A DNA stretch of 64,000 bases from Pseudomonas sp. TH41 (GTDB lineage: Bacteria > Pseudomonadota > Gammaproteobacteria > Pseudomonadales > Pseudomonadaceae), in the NCBI RefSeq assembly GCF_016650695.1, contig NZ_JAEKFH010000005.1, forward strand, positions 744,001-808,000. The letters are read 5' to 3'. The stretch's first letter is position 1; each line of letters opens with the position of its first letter. The position numbers were made by a program, and so were the translations under genes. The notes beneath the pieces are model-generated. The model made no database searches and was not told the origin of the DNA. It saw only the letters and a list, made by a program, of their open reading frames with translations. Shown piece by piece: positions 35,964 through 44,406 of the stretch.

Positions 35964-36332
35964 TCAGGCGTCGCGGGACGCCCTGACCAGCCGCAACCCG
36001 GCAATCACCACCGCAAACACCGCCAACGTCGTGTTGTACAACGCCAACGCCGGAAATCCGAAGACCAGCGCCAATACGGCCAGCCACCACCCTGCCCGCC
36101 CCGGCCATACGAAGCCGATCACGGCCGCTGCCAGTGCCGCCCAGCCCAACACACCAAAGTGAATCATCAATCCCAGATTCGAACGAACCAGGCATTCCCA
36201 CCGACTCGCGTCATCCACGCAGAGGCCGACCCACTGCGCATCCTCCATGAAGCCATAGCGCGCGCCATAACTGGCAGCCAGCCATAACGGCAGCAAAACA
36301 AGCAGCAAAATCACGGGTAGACGGCGGGACAT
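35964..36332 (-). CDS. Small membrane protein of unknown function
   Basis: A 122-residue protein with a signal-anchor-like start (MSRRLPVILLLVLLPLWLAAS) and three more hydrophobic segments (LMIHFGVLGWAALAAAVIGFVW; WWLAVLALVFGFPALALYN; LAVFAVVIAGLRLV). Two cysteines (VGLCVDDASRWECLV) face the first loop and could form a disulfide. I do not recognise the family. ATG 36332 has GGAG six bases upstream. It is divergent from the alpha/beta hydrolase gene. Confidence 0.7.
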   Translation of the reverse strand: MSRRLPVILLLVLLPLWLAASYGARYGFMEDAQWVGLCVDDASRWECLVRSNLGLMIHFGVLGWAALAAAVIGFVWPGRAGWWLAVLALVFGFPALALYNTTLAVFAVVIAGLRLVRASRDA

Positions 36333-36555
36333 GAAGCACTCCAATTAACCAAAAACGGCGGCCAGCTTAATCTCCCGACGGCCTTACGCAAGTGTTAACA
36401 ACAGTTAACTGGCCAGCCAATCGCTGCAAAGTGTATCGTCCATCTACTATTACTCAGAATTAGGCCTGTTTGGTGCCGACACACGGCACTTTGGCGCAAA
36501 TCCAGTGGTCATAGCCTGCGAACTCATTCGGCACCTTTTTCTAAGGGATCTAGTC

Positions 36556-37854
36556 ATGCTCCGTTCCTTGCGCTTCGCCGCCCTGTTTGGCGGCCTTATT
36601 TTGAGTGCGTCCGCACTGGCGGTCGACATCGACGCCGCCAGTTATGGCTACCCCTTGACCAACCCGTTCGAGGCAACAATTGCCACGACTCCGCCGGACT
36701 TGCGCCCGGAGTTGCCGCGGAACGAGGACATCAATCAGTCGGATCGCAGCGTCACCCTGCGCCCGGAGCGAGCATTCGAACTGCCGGACAACTTCTGGCC
36801 AGTAAAGAAACTCACCTACCGCATCGCCACTCAAGATAAAGCCGCACCGCTGATCTTCCTGATCGCCGGCACCGGCGCGCGCTATGACAGCAGCCTCAAC
36901 GAATACCTGAAAAAGCTCTACTACAAGGCTGGCTACCACGTGGTGCAACTGTCGTCGCCTACCAGCTTCGACTTCATGAGTGCTGCCTCACGCTTTGCCA
37001 CCCCGGGCATCACCAAGGAAGACGCCGAGGACATGTACCGGGTGATGCAGGCCGTGCGCGCGCAGAACCCGAAAGTGCCCGTCACCGCTTACTACCTGAC
37101 CGGTTACAGCCTGGGCGCACTGGATGCCGCGTTCGTCGCGCACCTGGACGAAACCCGCCGTAGCTTCAACTTCAAGAAAGTCCTGCTGCTCAACCCGCCG
37201 GTCAACCTCTACACCTCGATCACCAACCTGGACAAACTGGTCCAGACCGAGGTCAAGGGCATCAACAACACCACCACATTCTATGAATTGGTGCTGAACA
37301 AACTGACCCGCTACTTCCAGCAAAAAGGCTACATCGACCTCAATGATGCCCTGCTCTATGACTTCCAGCAGTCCAAGCAACATCTGACAAACGAACAGAT
37401 GGCCATGTTGATCGGCACGTCGTTCCGCTTTTCGGCGGCCGACATTGCCTTCACCTCGGACCTGATCAACCGTCGCGGCCTGATCACTCCGCCGAAGTTC
37501 CCGATCACCGAAGGCACCAGCCTCACGCCGTTCCTCAAGCGCGCATTGCAATGTGACTTCGACTGCTACATCACCGAGCAGGTCATTCCGATGTGGCGCG
37601 CCCGCACCGATGGCGGCAGCTTGCTGCAATTGATCGATCAGGTGAGTTTGTATGCGCTGAAAGACTACCTGCACGACAGCCCGAAAATCGCCGTCATGCA
37701 CAACGCTGACGACGTGATCCTCGGCCCGGGCGATCTCGGTTTTCTACGCAGGACGTTCGGCGATCGCTTGACCGTTTATCCGCTGGGCGGCCATTGCGGC
37801 AACCTTAATTACCGCGTCAACAGCGACGCCATGCTGGAGTTTTTCCGTGGTTAA
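36556..37854 (+). CDS. Secreted alpha/beta-hydrolase-fold protein
   Basis: A 432-residue protein with signal peptide MLRSLRFAALFGGLILSASALA. The body has an alpha/beta hydrolase layout: an oxyanion-region IFLIAGTGARYDSS, nucleophile elbow G-Y-S185-L-G in YYLTGYSLGALDAAF, a likely Asp in HNADDVILGPGD and His in LGGHCGNLNY. It should act in the periplasm. Its end overlaps the MlaA-like gene by eight bases, so the two are coupled and may work together on lipids, an inference. Substrate unknown. ATG 36556 starts the signal peptide; the frame also reaches 36505. Confidence 0.78.
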   Translation: MLRSLRFAALFGGLILSASALAVDIDAASYGYPLTNPFEATIATTPPDLRPELPRNEDINQSDRSVTLRPERAFELPDNFWPVKKLTYRIATQDKAAPLIFLIAGTGARYDSSLNEYLKKLYYKAGYHVVQLSSPTSFDFMSAASRFATPGITKEDAEDMYRVMQAVRAQNPKVPVTAYYLTGYSLGALDAAFVAHLDETRRSFNFKKVLLLNPPVNLYTSITNLDKLVQTEVKGINNTTTFYELVLNKLTRYFQQKGYIDLNDALLYDFQQSKQHLTNEQMAMLIGTSFRFSAADIAFTSDLINRRGLITPPKFPITEGTSLTPFLKRALQCDFDCYITEQVIPMWRARTDGGSLLQLIDQVSLYALKDYLHDSPKIAVMHNADDVILGPGDLGFLRRTFGDRLTVYPLGGHCGNLNYRVNSDAMLEFFRG

Positions 37855-38635
37855 ACACCTCCTGCTTATCGCTGCGTTACTCTGTGCCGGCGTCGCCAAT
37901 GCCGATAACAGCAAAGCCAACGCGCCAGTTGTGGTCGACAGTGACGGCTTCAAGGAGCCTCTGAGCAAACTGAAAATCAACCCGGGGATGGATCAGCGCG
38001 AGTTCGAACGCTCGACGCTCAACGCGCTGAACGTCTATGACCCGCTGGAAGAGTGGAACCGCCGGGTTTACCACTTCAACTACCGCTTCGACCAATGGGT
38101 GTTCCTGCCCGTGGTGGACGGCTATCGCTACATCACGCCGAGCTTCCTGCGCACCGGCGTCAGCAACTTCTTCAACAACCTCGGTGACGTGCCGAACCTG
38201 TTGAACAGCCTGCTGCAGTTCAAGGGCCAGCGCTCGTTGGATATCACCGGGCGGCTGCTGCTCAACACTACCCTCGGCGTCGCCGGCCTGTGGGACCCCG
38301 CCACCGCCATGGGCCTGCCGCGCCAGAACGAAGACTTCGGCCAGACACTGGGCTTCTACGGTGTACCGGGCGGCGCCTATTTCGTACTGCCCATCCTCGG
38401 ACCTTCGAACATTCGCGACACCGGCGGCCTGGTGTTCGACTTCTCCGCAGAATCGGCCATCAACTTCCTGAACGTCGCCCAAGTCAGCGAAAACCACCCG
38501 GAAATCTGGGTCCTGCGCGGCATCGACAAGCGCTACCAGACCGGCTTCCGCTACGGCCAACTGAACTCGCCGTTCGAATACGAGAAAGTGCGTTACGTGT
38601 ACACCGAGGCGCGCAAATTGCAGATCGCCGAGTAA
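37847..38635 (+). CDS. MlaA (VacJ) family protein lacking a lipobox
   Basis: A 262-residue MlaA-family protein. Family landmarks are clear: YDPLEEWNRRVYHFNYRFDQ, GVSNFFNNLGDVPNLLNSLLQ, RLLLNTTLGVAGLWDPAT and GFYGVPGGAYFVLPILGPSN. MlaA removes phospholipid from the outer leaflet of the outer membrane. Canonical MlaA is a lipoprotein; here the signal (MVKHLLLIAALLCAGVANA) has Cys in the hydrophobic core and an A-N-A site instead, so it should be a soluble periplasmic protein. It begins at GTG inside the hydrolase gene (eight-base overlap). It is probably a paralogue of the main mlaA. Confidence 0.9.
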   Translation: MVKHLLLIAALLCAGVANADNSKANAPVVVDSDGFKEPLSKLKINPGMDQREFERSTLNALNVYDPLEEWNRRVYHFNYRFDQWVFLPVVDGYRYITPSFLRTGVSNFFNNLGDVPNLLNSLLQFKGQRSLDITGRLLLNTTLGVAGLWDPATAMGLPRQNEDFGQTLGFYGVPGGAYFVLPILGPSNIRDTGGLVFDFSAESAINFLNVAQVSENHPEIWVLRGIDKRYQTGFRYGQLNSPFEYEKVRYVYTEARKLQIAE

Positions 38636-38648
38636 TTCCATCGGCCAC

Positions 38649-38685
38649 AAAAAAGGCCATTCGATGCGAGTCGAATGGCCTTTTT
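38649..38685 (+). terminator. Terminator after the hydrolase-MlaA pair
   Basis: Perfect stem GGCCATTCGA / TCGAATGGCC with loop TGCGAG, flanked by six A and five T, so it may act in both directions. Confidence 0.92.
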
Positions 38686-38708
38686 CATTTAGCGCGACAT
38701 ACATCGCC

Positions 38709-38779
38709 AAGATCGCAGCCTTCGGCAGCTCCTACAGCATGCCCAAAACCTGTAGGAGCTGCCGCAGGCTGCGATCTTT
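38709..38779. repeat. REP doublet, GTAGGAGCTGCCG family
   Basis: GATCGCAGCCTTCGGCAGCTC and its inverted copy around about 17 bases. It abuts the 3' end of the DUF808 gene. Confidence 0.92.
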
Positions 38780-39694
38780 TCAGCCTTTCAGTGCTTTCCA
38801 GACTTTGCTGATCACCATCACACCCGCCAACACCACCGCACCCGCCACAATCCCCGCCACCGCATTCAACAACGTCGGCACGATAAACCCGGCGCTGCCC
38901 GCCCCTGCGCTGACGCTTTCAATCCAGTGATGAACCACCGGCACGCCGTGCGTGAGAATCCCACCGCCCACCAAAAACATCGCTGCCGTGCCTATCACCG
39001 ACAGGCTTTTCATCATGTACGGCGCCGCACGCAATATCCCGCTACCGATGCTTTTGGCCATCGGCCCAGGCTTCTGGGTCAGCCACAGGCCCAAGTCATC
39101 GAGTTTGACGATGCCCGCCACCAGGCCATAGACGCCAACGGTCATGACGATGGCAATGCCCGACAGCACGATCACCTGCTGAGTCAGCGACGCACTCGCC
39201 ACAATGCCCAAGGTGATGGCGATGATTTCCGCCGAAAGAATGAAGTCTGTGCGAATCGCGCCTTTGATTTTGTCCTGCTCGAACGCCACCAGATCGGTCG
39301 CCGGATCGGCCACGGCCTCGACCAGTTGCGCATGTTCGGCGTCATCTTCAGCCTGGCTGTGCAAGAACTTGTGGGCCAGTTTCTCGAACCCTTCGAAGCA
39401 CAGGTAAGCGCCACCGACCATCAACAGTGGCGTGACCAGCCACGGAATGAACGCACTGATGGCCAGCGCCGACGGCACCAGGATCAGCTTGTTGCGAAAC
39501 GAGCCCTTGGCCACGGCCCAGACCACCGGGATTTCCCGTTCGGCGCGCACACCACTGACTTGCTGGGCATTGAGCGCCAGGTCGTCGCCGAGCACGCCTG
39601 CCGTCTTCTTCGCGGCCATTTTGGTCATCAACGCAACGTCGTCGAGTACCGCGGCGATGTCGTCGATCAGCACCAGTAAACTGCTTCCTGCCAT
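38780..39694 (-). CDS. DUF808 (YedI-type) membrane protein
   Basis: A 304-residue inner-membrane protein of the DUF808/YedI family. It begins MAGSSLLVLIDDIAAVLDDVALMTKMAAKKTAGVLGDDLALN, the conserved N-terminus, and has about six membrane segments with SFRNKLILVPSALAISAF and FEKLAHKFLHSQAEDDAEH. Function is unknown. It is a single gene between a REP doublet and opmB. Confidence 0.88.
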   Translation of the reverse strand: MAGSSLLVLIDDIAAVLDDVALMTKMAAKKTAGVLGDDLALNAQQVSGVRAEREIPVVWAVAKGSFRNKLILVPSALAISAFIPWLVTPLLMVGGAYLCFEGFEKLAHKFLHSQAEDDAEHAQLVEAVADPATDLVAFEQDKIKGAIRTDFILSAEIIAITLGIVASASLTQQVIVLSGIAIVMTVGVYGLVAGIVKLDDLGLWLTQKPGPMAKSIGSGILRAAPYMMKSLSVIGTAAMFLVGGGILTHGVPVVHHWIESVSAGAGSAGFIVPTLLNAVAGIVAGAVVLAGVMVISKVWKALKG

Positions 39695-39738
39695 GGGTCA
39701 GGCTTCCCTACACAAACAAAGTGCGCGAAGCATAGCGC

Positions 39739-41286
39739 TCACGGCGTTTGCCAGCCACCGCCCAGGCTCTGAATCAACGCAACGCTGCCCTGGCTGAGTA
39801 ACCCTTGGGTATCGCGCAGGCTCTGCTCGGCTTGCAGCAACACCAATTGCTGGGTCAGCACCGCTTGCTGGCTGACCGTGCCGGCGCGTTTTTGCGCCTC
39901 CTGGCTGCCGAACAATTGCTGATTGCGCTGATAAATTTGCCCGAACGCCTCGGCCTGTCGTTGCAGATGATTGATCGCCGACAGGTTGTCCTCGACGTTC
40001 TGCAACGCCCCGAGCACGGTGCCTCGGTAATTGGCGACATCCTGATCGTAGCTGGCCCGGGCTTGTTGCACCGCTGCTTCCCGGGCACCGCCGTCGAAAA
40101 GGGTTTCAGCCAGGGCGGGGCCGAGGGTCCAGATACGGTTGGGCACCGAGAACAGGCCACCGAGGGCGGTGCCGCGAAAGCCGACCTCGGCGGTCAGGTC
40201 GAGTGTCGGAAAAAACGCGGCCTCCGCCACGCCGATTCGGGCATTCGCCGCCGCAGCGGCACGTTCGGCGGCCACCACGTCGGGCCGGCGTTGCAGCAGC
40301 GTCGACGGCAGCGTCAGCGGTGGCTTGGGCAGGACGAAGGTGTATGCGCTCTTGGACGGCAAATTGAAATCCGCTGGCGCTACGCCCACCAACACCGCCA
40401 ACGCATGTTCGAACTGCTCCCGTGAACGCTGGGCGGTCTGCAACGCGGCGACCACCGTGGTCAGTTGATCCTGGGCCACCAGCAACTGATCATTGGATGC
40501 GGTGCCCTGAACGAAATCGACCTGGATCATGTCCAGCAACTGTTGGTTGATCCGCTGCTGTTGCTCCAGCAATCCGATGTCCATATCCAATTGCCGCAAC
40601 CCCAGATAATTGCTCGCCACACTGGCGCTGATCGACAACCGCACCCCCGCCAGCAGCGCATCGGAGCCCTCGGCCAAAGCCTTGCTGGACTCAATGCTAC
40701 GGCGCACGGCGCCCCACAGGTCCGGCTCCCAACTGGCACTCAACGTCGCGCTGACGGTTTGCTGGACGCCCCCGGAATTACTGCCGGACACGGTGCTGGA
40801 ATTGCTGACATTCCCCCCGCCGACGACGCCACGCGTCCCCGCCAGCCCGACGCCCACCGTCGGCCACAACCCGGCACGGCTCGACGCCACTTGGGCCTGG
40901 GCCAGGCGATACGCCGCCTCGGCCGCGATGATCGACTGATTAGCCTTGGCCGAACGATTCACCAGGTCATTGAGCATCGGGTCGTGATAATCCAGCCACC
41001 ATTGACTGTCCAACGCCCCTTGCGGATTGGCCACGGCGCGCTGCCACTGGATGCCTTCCTTGAACGACATCGGCAACTCGATGGCCGGTTTTTGATAGTC
41101 CGGCCCGACCATGCAGCCGCTCAACACCACCGCCAGGATGAACACCACTAGCCCCTGTGGGAGCGGGCTTGCTCGCGAAGGCGGCTTAGCATTCAACATA
41201 GAGTTCGACTGACCTGACGCTTTCGCGAGCAAGCCCGCTCCCACAGGGATTTCGGCAGCTGTTACATGGGGGGCGTGATGCTTCAT
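39739..41286 (-). CDS. opmB: Outer-membrane channel of the Mux efflux system
   Basis: A 515-residue TolC-like factor (NodT family), fourth gene of muxABC-opmB. The lipobox LSGC puts the lipidated Cys at residue 58, unusually far from the start, then GPDYQKPAIELP and two outer-membrane efflux repeats. The start ATG 41286 abuts the muxC stop and has AAGGAG six bases upstream inside muxC. The excess N-terminus is explained by a REPIN (41152-41248) lying in the coding frame and encoding residues 14-45. An internal ATG at residue 30 (MLNAKPPSRASPLPQG, then the hydrophobic core) could also supply a signal peptide. Confidence 0.9.
   Translation of the reverse strand: MKHHAPHVTAAEIPVGAGLLAKASGQSNSMLNAKPPSRASPLPQGLVVFILAVVLSGCMVGPDYQKPAIELPMSFKEGIQWQRAVANPQGALDSQWWLDYHDPMLNDLVNRSAKANQSIIAAEAAYRLAQAQVASSRAGLWPTVGVGLAGTRGVVGGGNVSNSSTVSGSNSGGVQQTVSATLSASWEPDLWGAVRRSIESSKALAEGSDALLAGVRLSISASVASNYLGLRQLDMDIGLLEQQQRINQQLLDMIQVDFVQGTASNDQLLVAQDQLTTVVAALQTAQRSREQFEHALAVLVGVAPADFNLPSKSAYTFVLPKPPLTLPSTLLQRRPDVVAAERAAAAANARIGVAEAAFFPTLDLTAEVGFRGTALGGLFSVPNRIWTLGPALAETLFDGGAREAAVQQARASYDQDVANYRGTVLGALQNVEDNLSAINHLQRQAEAFGQIYQRNQQLFGSQEAQKRAGTVSQQAVLTQQLVLLQAEQSLRDTQGLLSQGSVALIQSLGGGWQTP
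41152..41248. repeat. REP doublet inside the opmB 5' coding region
   Basis: CTGTGGGAGCGGGCTTGCTC and its inverted copy around about 40 bases, same family as 13822 and 31780. All other doublets in the window are between genes; this one is translated as part of opmB. Confidence 0.93.
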
Positions 41287-44200
41287 CTATTTCTCCTTGC
41301 CGTGCAGGCGTTGAGACGCCCGGTCGAGCCAGAGGTAGATCACGGGGGTGGTGTACAGCGTCAGTAATTGGCTGAACACCAGCCCGCCAATGATCGAAAT
41401 ACCCAGCGGCCGGCGCAGCTCCGAGCCATAACCGCTGCCGAGCACCAGCGGCAATGCGCCGAGAATCGCCGCCAGCGTCGTCATCATGATCGGCCGGAAG
41501 CGGATCAGGCAGGCACGACGAATCGCCTCCTTGGCGCCGAGGCCTTGCTGTGTGCGCTCGGTGATGGCGAAGTCGATCATCATGATCGCGTTTTTCTTGA
41601 CGATGCCAATCAGCAGAATCACCCCGACCAGCGCGATGATCGACAGCTCGGTGCCGGTCAGCAGCAACGCGATCAGCGCGCCGACACCGGCCGAGGGCAA
41701 GGTCGACAGGATCGTCAGCGGATGCACCAGATTCTCATAGAGAATCCCCAGCACCAGATACACCGACAGCAGCGCCGCGACGATCAGCAACGGTTCGCTG
41801 GCCACCGACGACTGAAACACCTGGGCCGTGCCCGCGAACTGGCCGACCACACTGGCGGGCATGCGCAACTGGGCCACGGCGCTGTCCACCAGCGCCGTGG
41901 CCTGGCCAATGGCGACGCCGGGGGCAAGGTTGAAGGAGGCGGTCACCGCCGGAAAAGTGCCCTGGTGACTGATGGAGATCGCCGTGCGGTCCACCGAATA
42001 ATCGGCAATCGCCGACAACGGCAGCAGTTGCGGGTTGGCGCTGGCGCTCAGGTCCGGCGCGACATTGCTGCCCCTGGTCGCGGCAACGGTGCCCACCGGC
42101 ACATAGATCGAACCGAGGGTGCTCGGGTCGGTCCAGTAGGGCGGCGCGACTTCCATCACCACGTGGTACTGGTTGGCAGCGCGGTAAATGGTCGACACCT
42201 GGCGCTGGCCGAAGGCGTCGTAGAGGGTCTGGTCGATCGCCGAAATACTCACCCCGAGTCGCGCCGCCGCATCGCGATTGATCTTCACGTTGGCCAGCAG
42301 GCTGTTGTCCTGCTGATCGGTGTTGATGTCGGCCAGTTGCGGCAAGGCATGCAGCACCGCGACGACTTTCGGGACCCATTCATCGAGCGTGCTCTGGTCG
42401 TCGGCGGTCAGGGTGTATTGGTACTGCGCACCGCTCTGGCGACCGCCGACGGTGATGTCCTGGGCCGACTGCAAATACAAGCGGGTGCCCGGTATGTCGC
42501 CCAGGGTGTGGCGGATCTGGGCGATGACCTGATCGGCGCTGTCGCTGCGCTGGTTCAGCGGCTTGAGGTTGATGAATAGCTGCGCACTGTTGATCGCCCC
42601 GCCGCCTCCCCCTCCGCCACCGACAAAACCGCCCACGGTCAGCACATTCGGGTTAAGCATGACCTTGCGATTGATCTCGCTGAATTGCCGCTGCATCGCC
42701 GCATAGGAAATGCTCTGCGGCGCCACGATGCTGCCCGACAGCCGCCCGGTGTCTTCCTGCGGAAAGAACCCCTTGGGCACCAGCACATACAGCACCACCG
42801 CGAGGACAATCACCAGCACCGTGATCAGGCCCATCAGGATCGAATGCTCGATGACCCAGCCCAGGGTCCGATCATAGAAGCGGTGAAACCGCGAATCCGG
42901 ATGATCGCTGTTCCCGGTTGCCGCCCCCTCGCTGCGTAACAGCACGCTGGCCAGCATCGGCGTGACTGTCAGGGAAATCAGCATCGAAATGACGATGGCC
43001 ACCGACAATGAAATAGAAAACTCGCGGAACAGCCGCCCGACAATCCCGCCCATCAACAGCAACGGAATGAACACCGCCACCAGCGAGACGCTGATGGTCA
43101 GCACCGTGAACCCGACTTCCTGCGCCCCGGCCAATGCCGCTTGCAGACGGGTTTCACCGTTTTCCAGGTGGCGCATGATGTTTTCTACGACCACGATGGC
43201 GTCGTCCACCACGAACCCGGTGGAAATGGTCAATGCCATCAGCGACAGGTTGTTCAGGCTGTAGCCCAAAAAATACATCGCACCGAACGTGCCGAGCAGT
43301 GACAGCGGCACCGCGATTGCCGGTACCAGCGTGCTGCGCCAGTCGCGGAAGAACCCAAAGGTCACCAGCGTCACCAGCAGAATCGAGGCGATCAGCGACA
43401 ACTCGACGTCGCGCAGCGAGGCGCGGATGGTCGTGGTGCGGTCCATCAGCAGGTTCAGCTTGATGTTGGCCGGAATCGAACTCTGCAGAAACGGCAGCGC
43501 CGCTTTCACCGCGTCCACAGCTTCGATGACGTTGGCCCCCGGCTGCTTGAACACCACCAGCAGCACCGCCGGTTTGCCGTTGGACAGGCCAAAATTGCGC
43601 AGGTCTTCGACGTCTTCGCGCACATAACCGAGGTCGGCGATGTGCACCACGTCGCCGTTACTTTGCTTGACCACCAGTGGCTCGTAGTCTTGCATCTGGT
43701 AGAGCATGTCGTTGGCGGCGATGCCATGGGTCTGGGCGCCGATCGCCACCGAGCCTTTGGGCGAGTTGGCGTTGGACGCCGAAATCACTGCCCGCACCTG
43801 CTCCAGGCTGACGCCGTAATGGTTGAGCCGATCCGGGTTGAGTTCGATGCGCACCGCCGGCAAGGCGCCACCGCCGACCGTAACATCACCCACGCCGGTG
43901 GTCTGCAACAGCTTCTGCTCCAGCAGGGTCGAGGCGACGTCGTACATTTGCCCGGGCGTGGCGTTGTCGGAGGTCAGGCTGATGATCAGGATCGGCGAGT
44001 CGGCCGGGTTGACCTTGCGGTAGGTCGGGTTGCCGGACAGGTCACTCGGCAGGTTGGTGCGCGCCGCGTTGATCGCGGCCTGCACGTCCCGGGCGGCACC
44101 ATCAATGTTACGGTTCAAGTCAAATTGCAGGGTGATTCGGGTCGAGCCCAACGTGCTCGCCGAGGTCATCTGGGTGACCCCGGCGATCTGCCCGAACTGC

Positions 44201-44406
44201 CGCTCCAGCGGCGTCGCTACGGAGGTCGCCACGGTGTTCGGATCGGCACCGGGCAAAGAGGCGCGCACGCTGATGGTCGGGAAATCCACTTCCGGCAACG
44301 GCGCCACCGGCAGCAGGGTAAACGCCAGCACGCCGAACAACGCCAGGCCTGCCGCCAACAAGGTGGTGGCGATCGGGCGCTGGATGAACGGCGCGCTGAG
44401 GTTCAT
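41287..44406 (-). CDS. muxC: RND efflux pump subunit MuxC
   Basis: A 1039-residue RND transporter of the MdtC type. It starts MNLSAPFIQRPIATTLLAAGLALFG and has twelve membrane helices with two large periplasmic loops; proton-relay Asp residues lie in the helix STGFVVDDAIVVVENI. Two different RND subunits (MuxB and MuxC) together form the trimer, as in E. coli MdtBC. In P. aeruginosa MuxABC-OpmB exports novobiocin, aztreonam and macrolides among others; the substrates here are not tested. It overlaps muxB by four bases. Confidence 0.95.
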   Translation of the reverse strand: MNLSAPFIQRPIATTLLAAGLALFGVLAFTLLPVAPLPEVDFPTISVRASLPGADPNTVATSVATPLERQFGQIAGVTQMTSASTLGSTRITLQFDLNRNIDGAARDVQAAINAARTNLPSDLSGNPTYRKVNPADSPILIISLTSDNATPGQMYDVASTLLEQKLLQTTGVGDVTVGGGALPAVRIELNPDRLNHYGVSLEQVRAVISASNANSPKGSVAIGAQTHGIAANDMLYQMQDYEPLVVKQSNGDVVHIADLGYVREDVEDLRNFGLSNGKPAVLLVVFKQPGANVIEAVDAVKAALPFLQSSIPANIKLNLLMDRTTTIRASLRDVELSLIASILLVTLVTFGFFRDWRSTLVPAIAVPLSLLGTFGAMYFLGYSLNNLSLMALTISTGFVVDDAIVVVENIMRHLENGETRLQAALAGAQEVGFTVLTISVSLVAVFIPLLLMGGIVGRLFREFSISLSVAIVISMLISLTVTPMLASVLLRSEGAATGNSDHPDSRFHRFYDRTLGWVIEHSILMGLITVLVIVLAVVLYVLVPKGFFPQEDTGRLSGSIVAPQSISYAAMQRQFSEINRKVMLNPNVLTVGGFVGGGGGGGGAINSAQLFINLKPLNQRSDSADQVIAQIRHTLGDIPGTRLYLQSAQDITVGGRQSGAQYQYTLTADDQSTLDEWVPKVVAVLHALPQLADINTDQQDNSLLANVKINRDAAARLGVSISAIDQTLYDAFGQRQVSTIYRAANQYHVVMEVAPPYWTDPSTLGSIYVPVGTVAATRGSNVAPDLSASANPQLLPLSAIADYSVDRTAISISHQGTFPAVTASFNLAPGVAIGQATALVDSAVAQLRMPASVVGQFAGTAQVFQSSVASEPLLIVAALLSVYLVLGILYENLVHPLTILSTLPSAGVGALIALLLTGTELSIIALVGVILLIGIVKKNAIMMIDFAITERTQQGLGAKEAIRRACLIRFRPIMMTTLAAILGALPLVLGSGYGSELRRPLGISIIGGLVFSQLLTLYTTPVIYLWLDRASQRLHGKEK

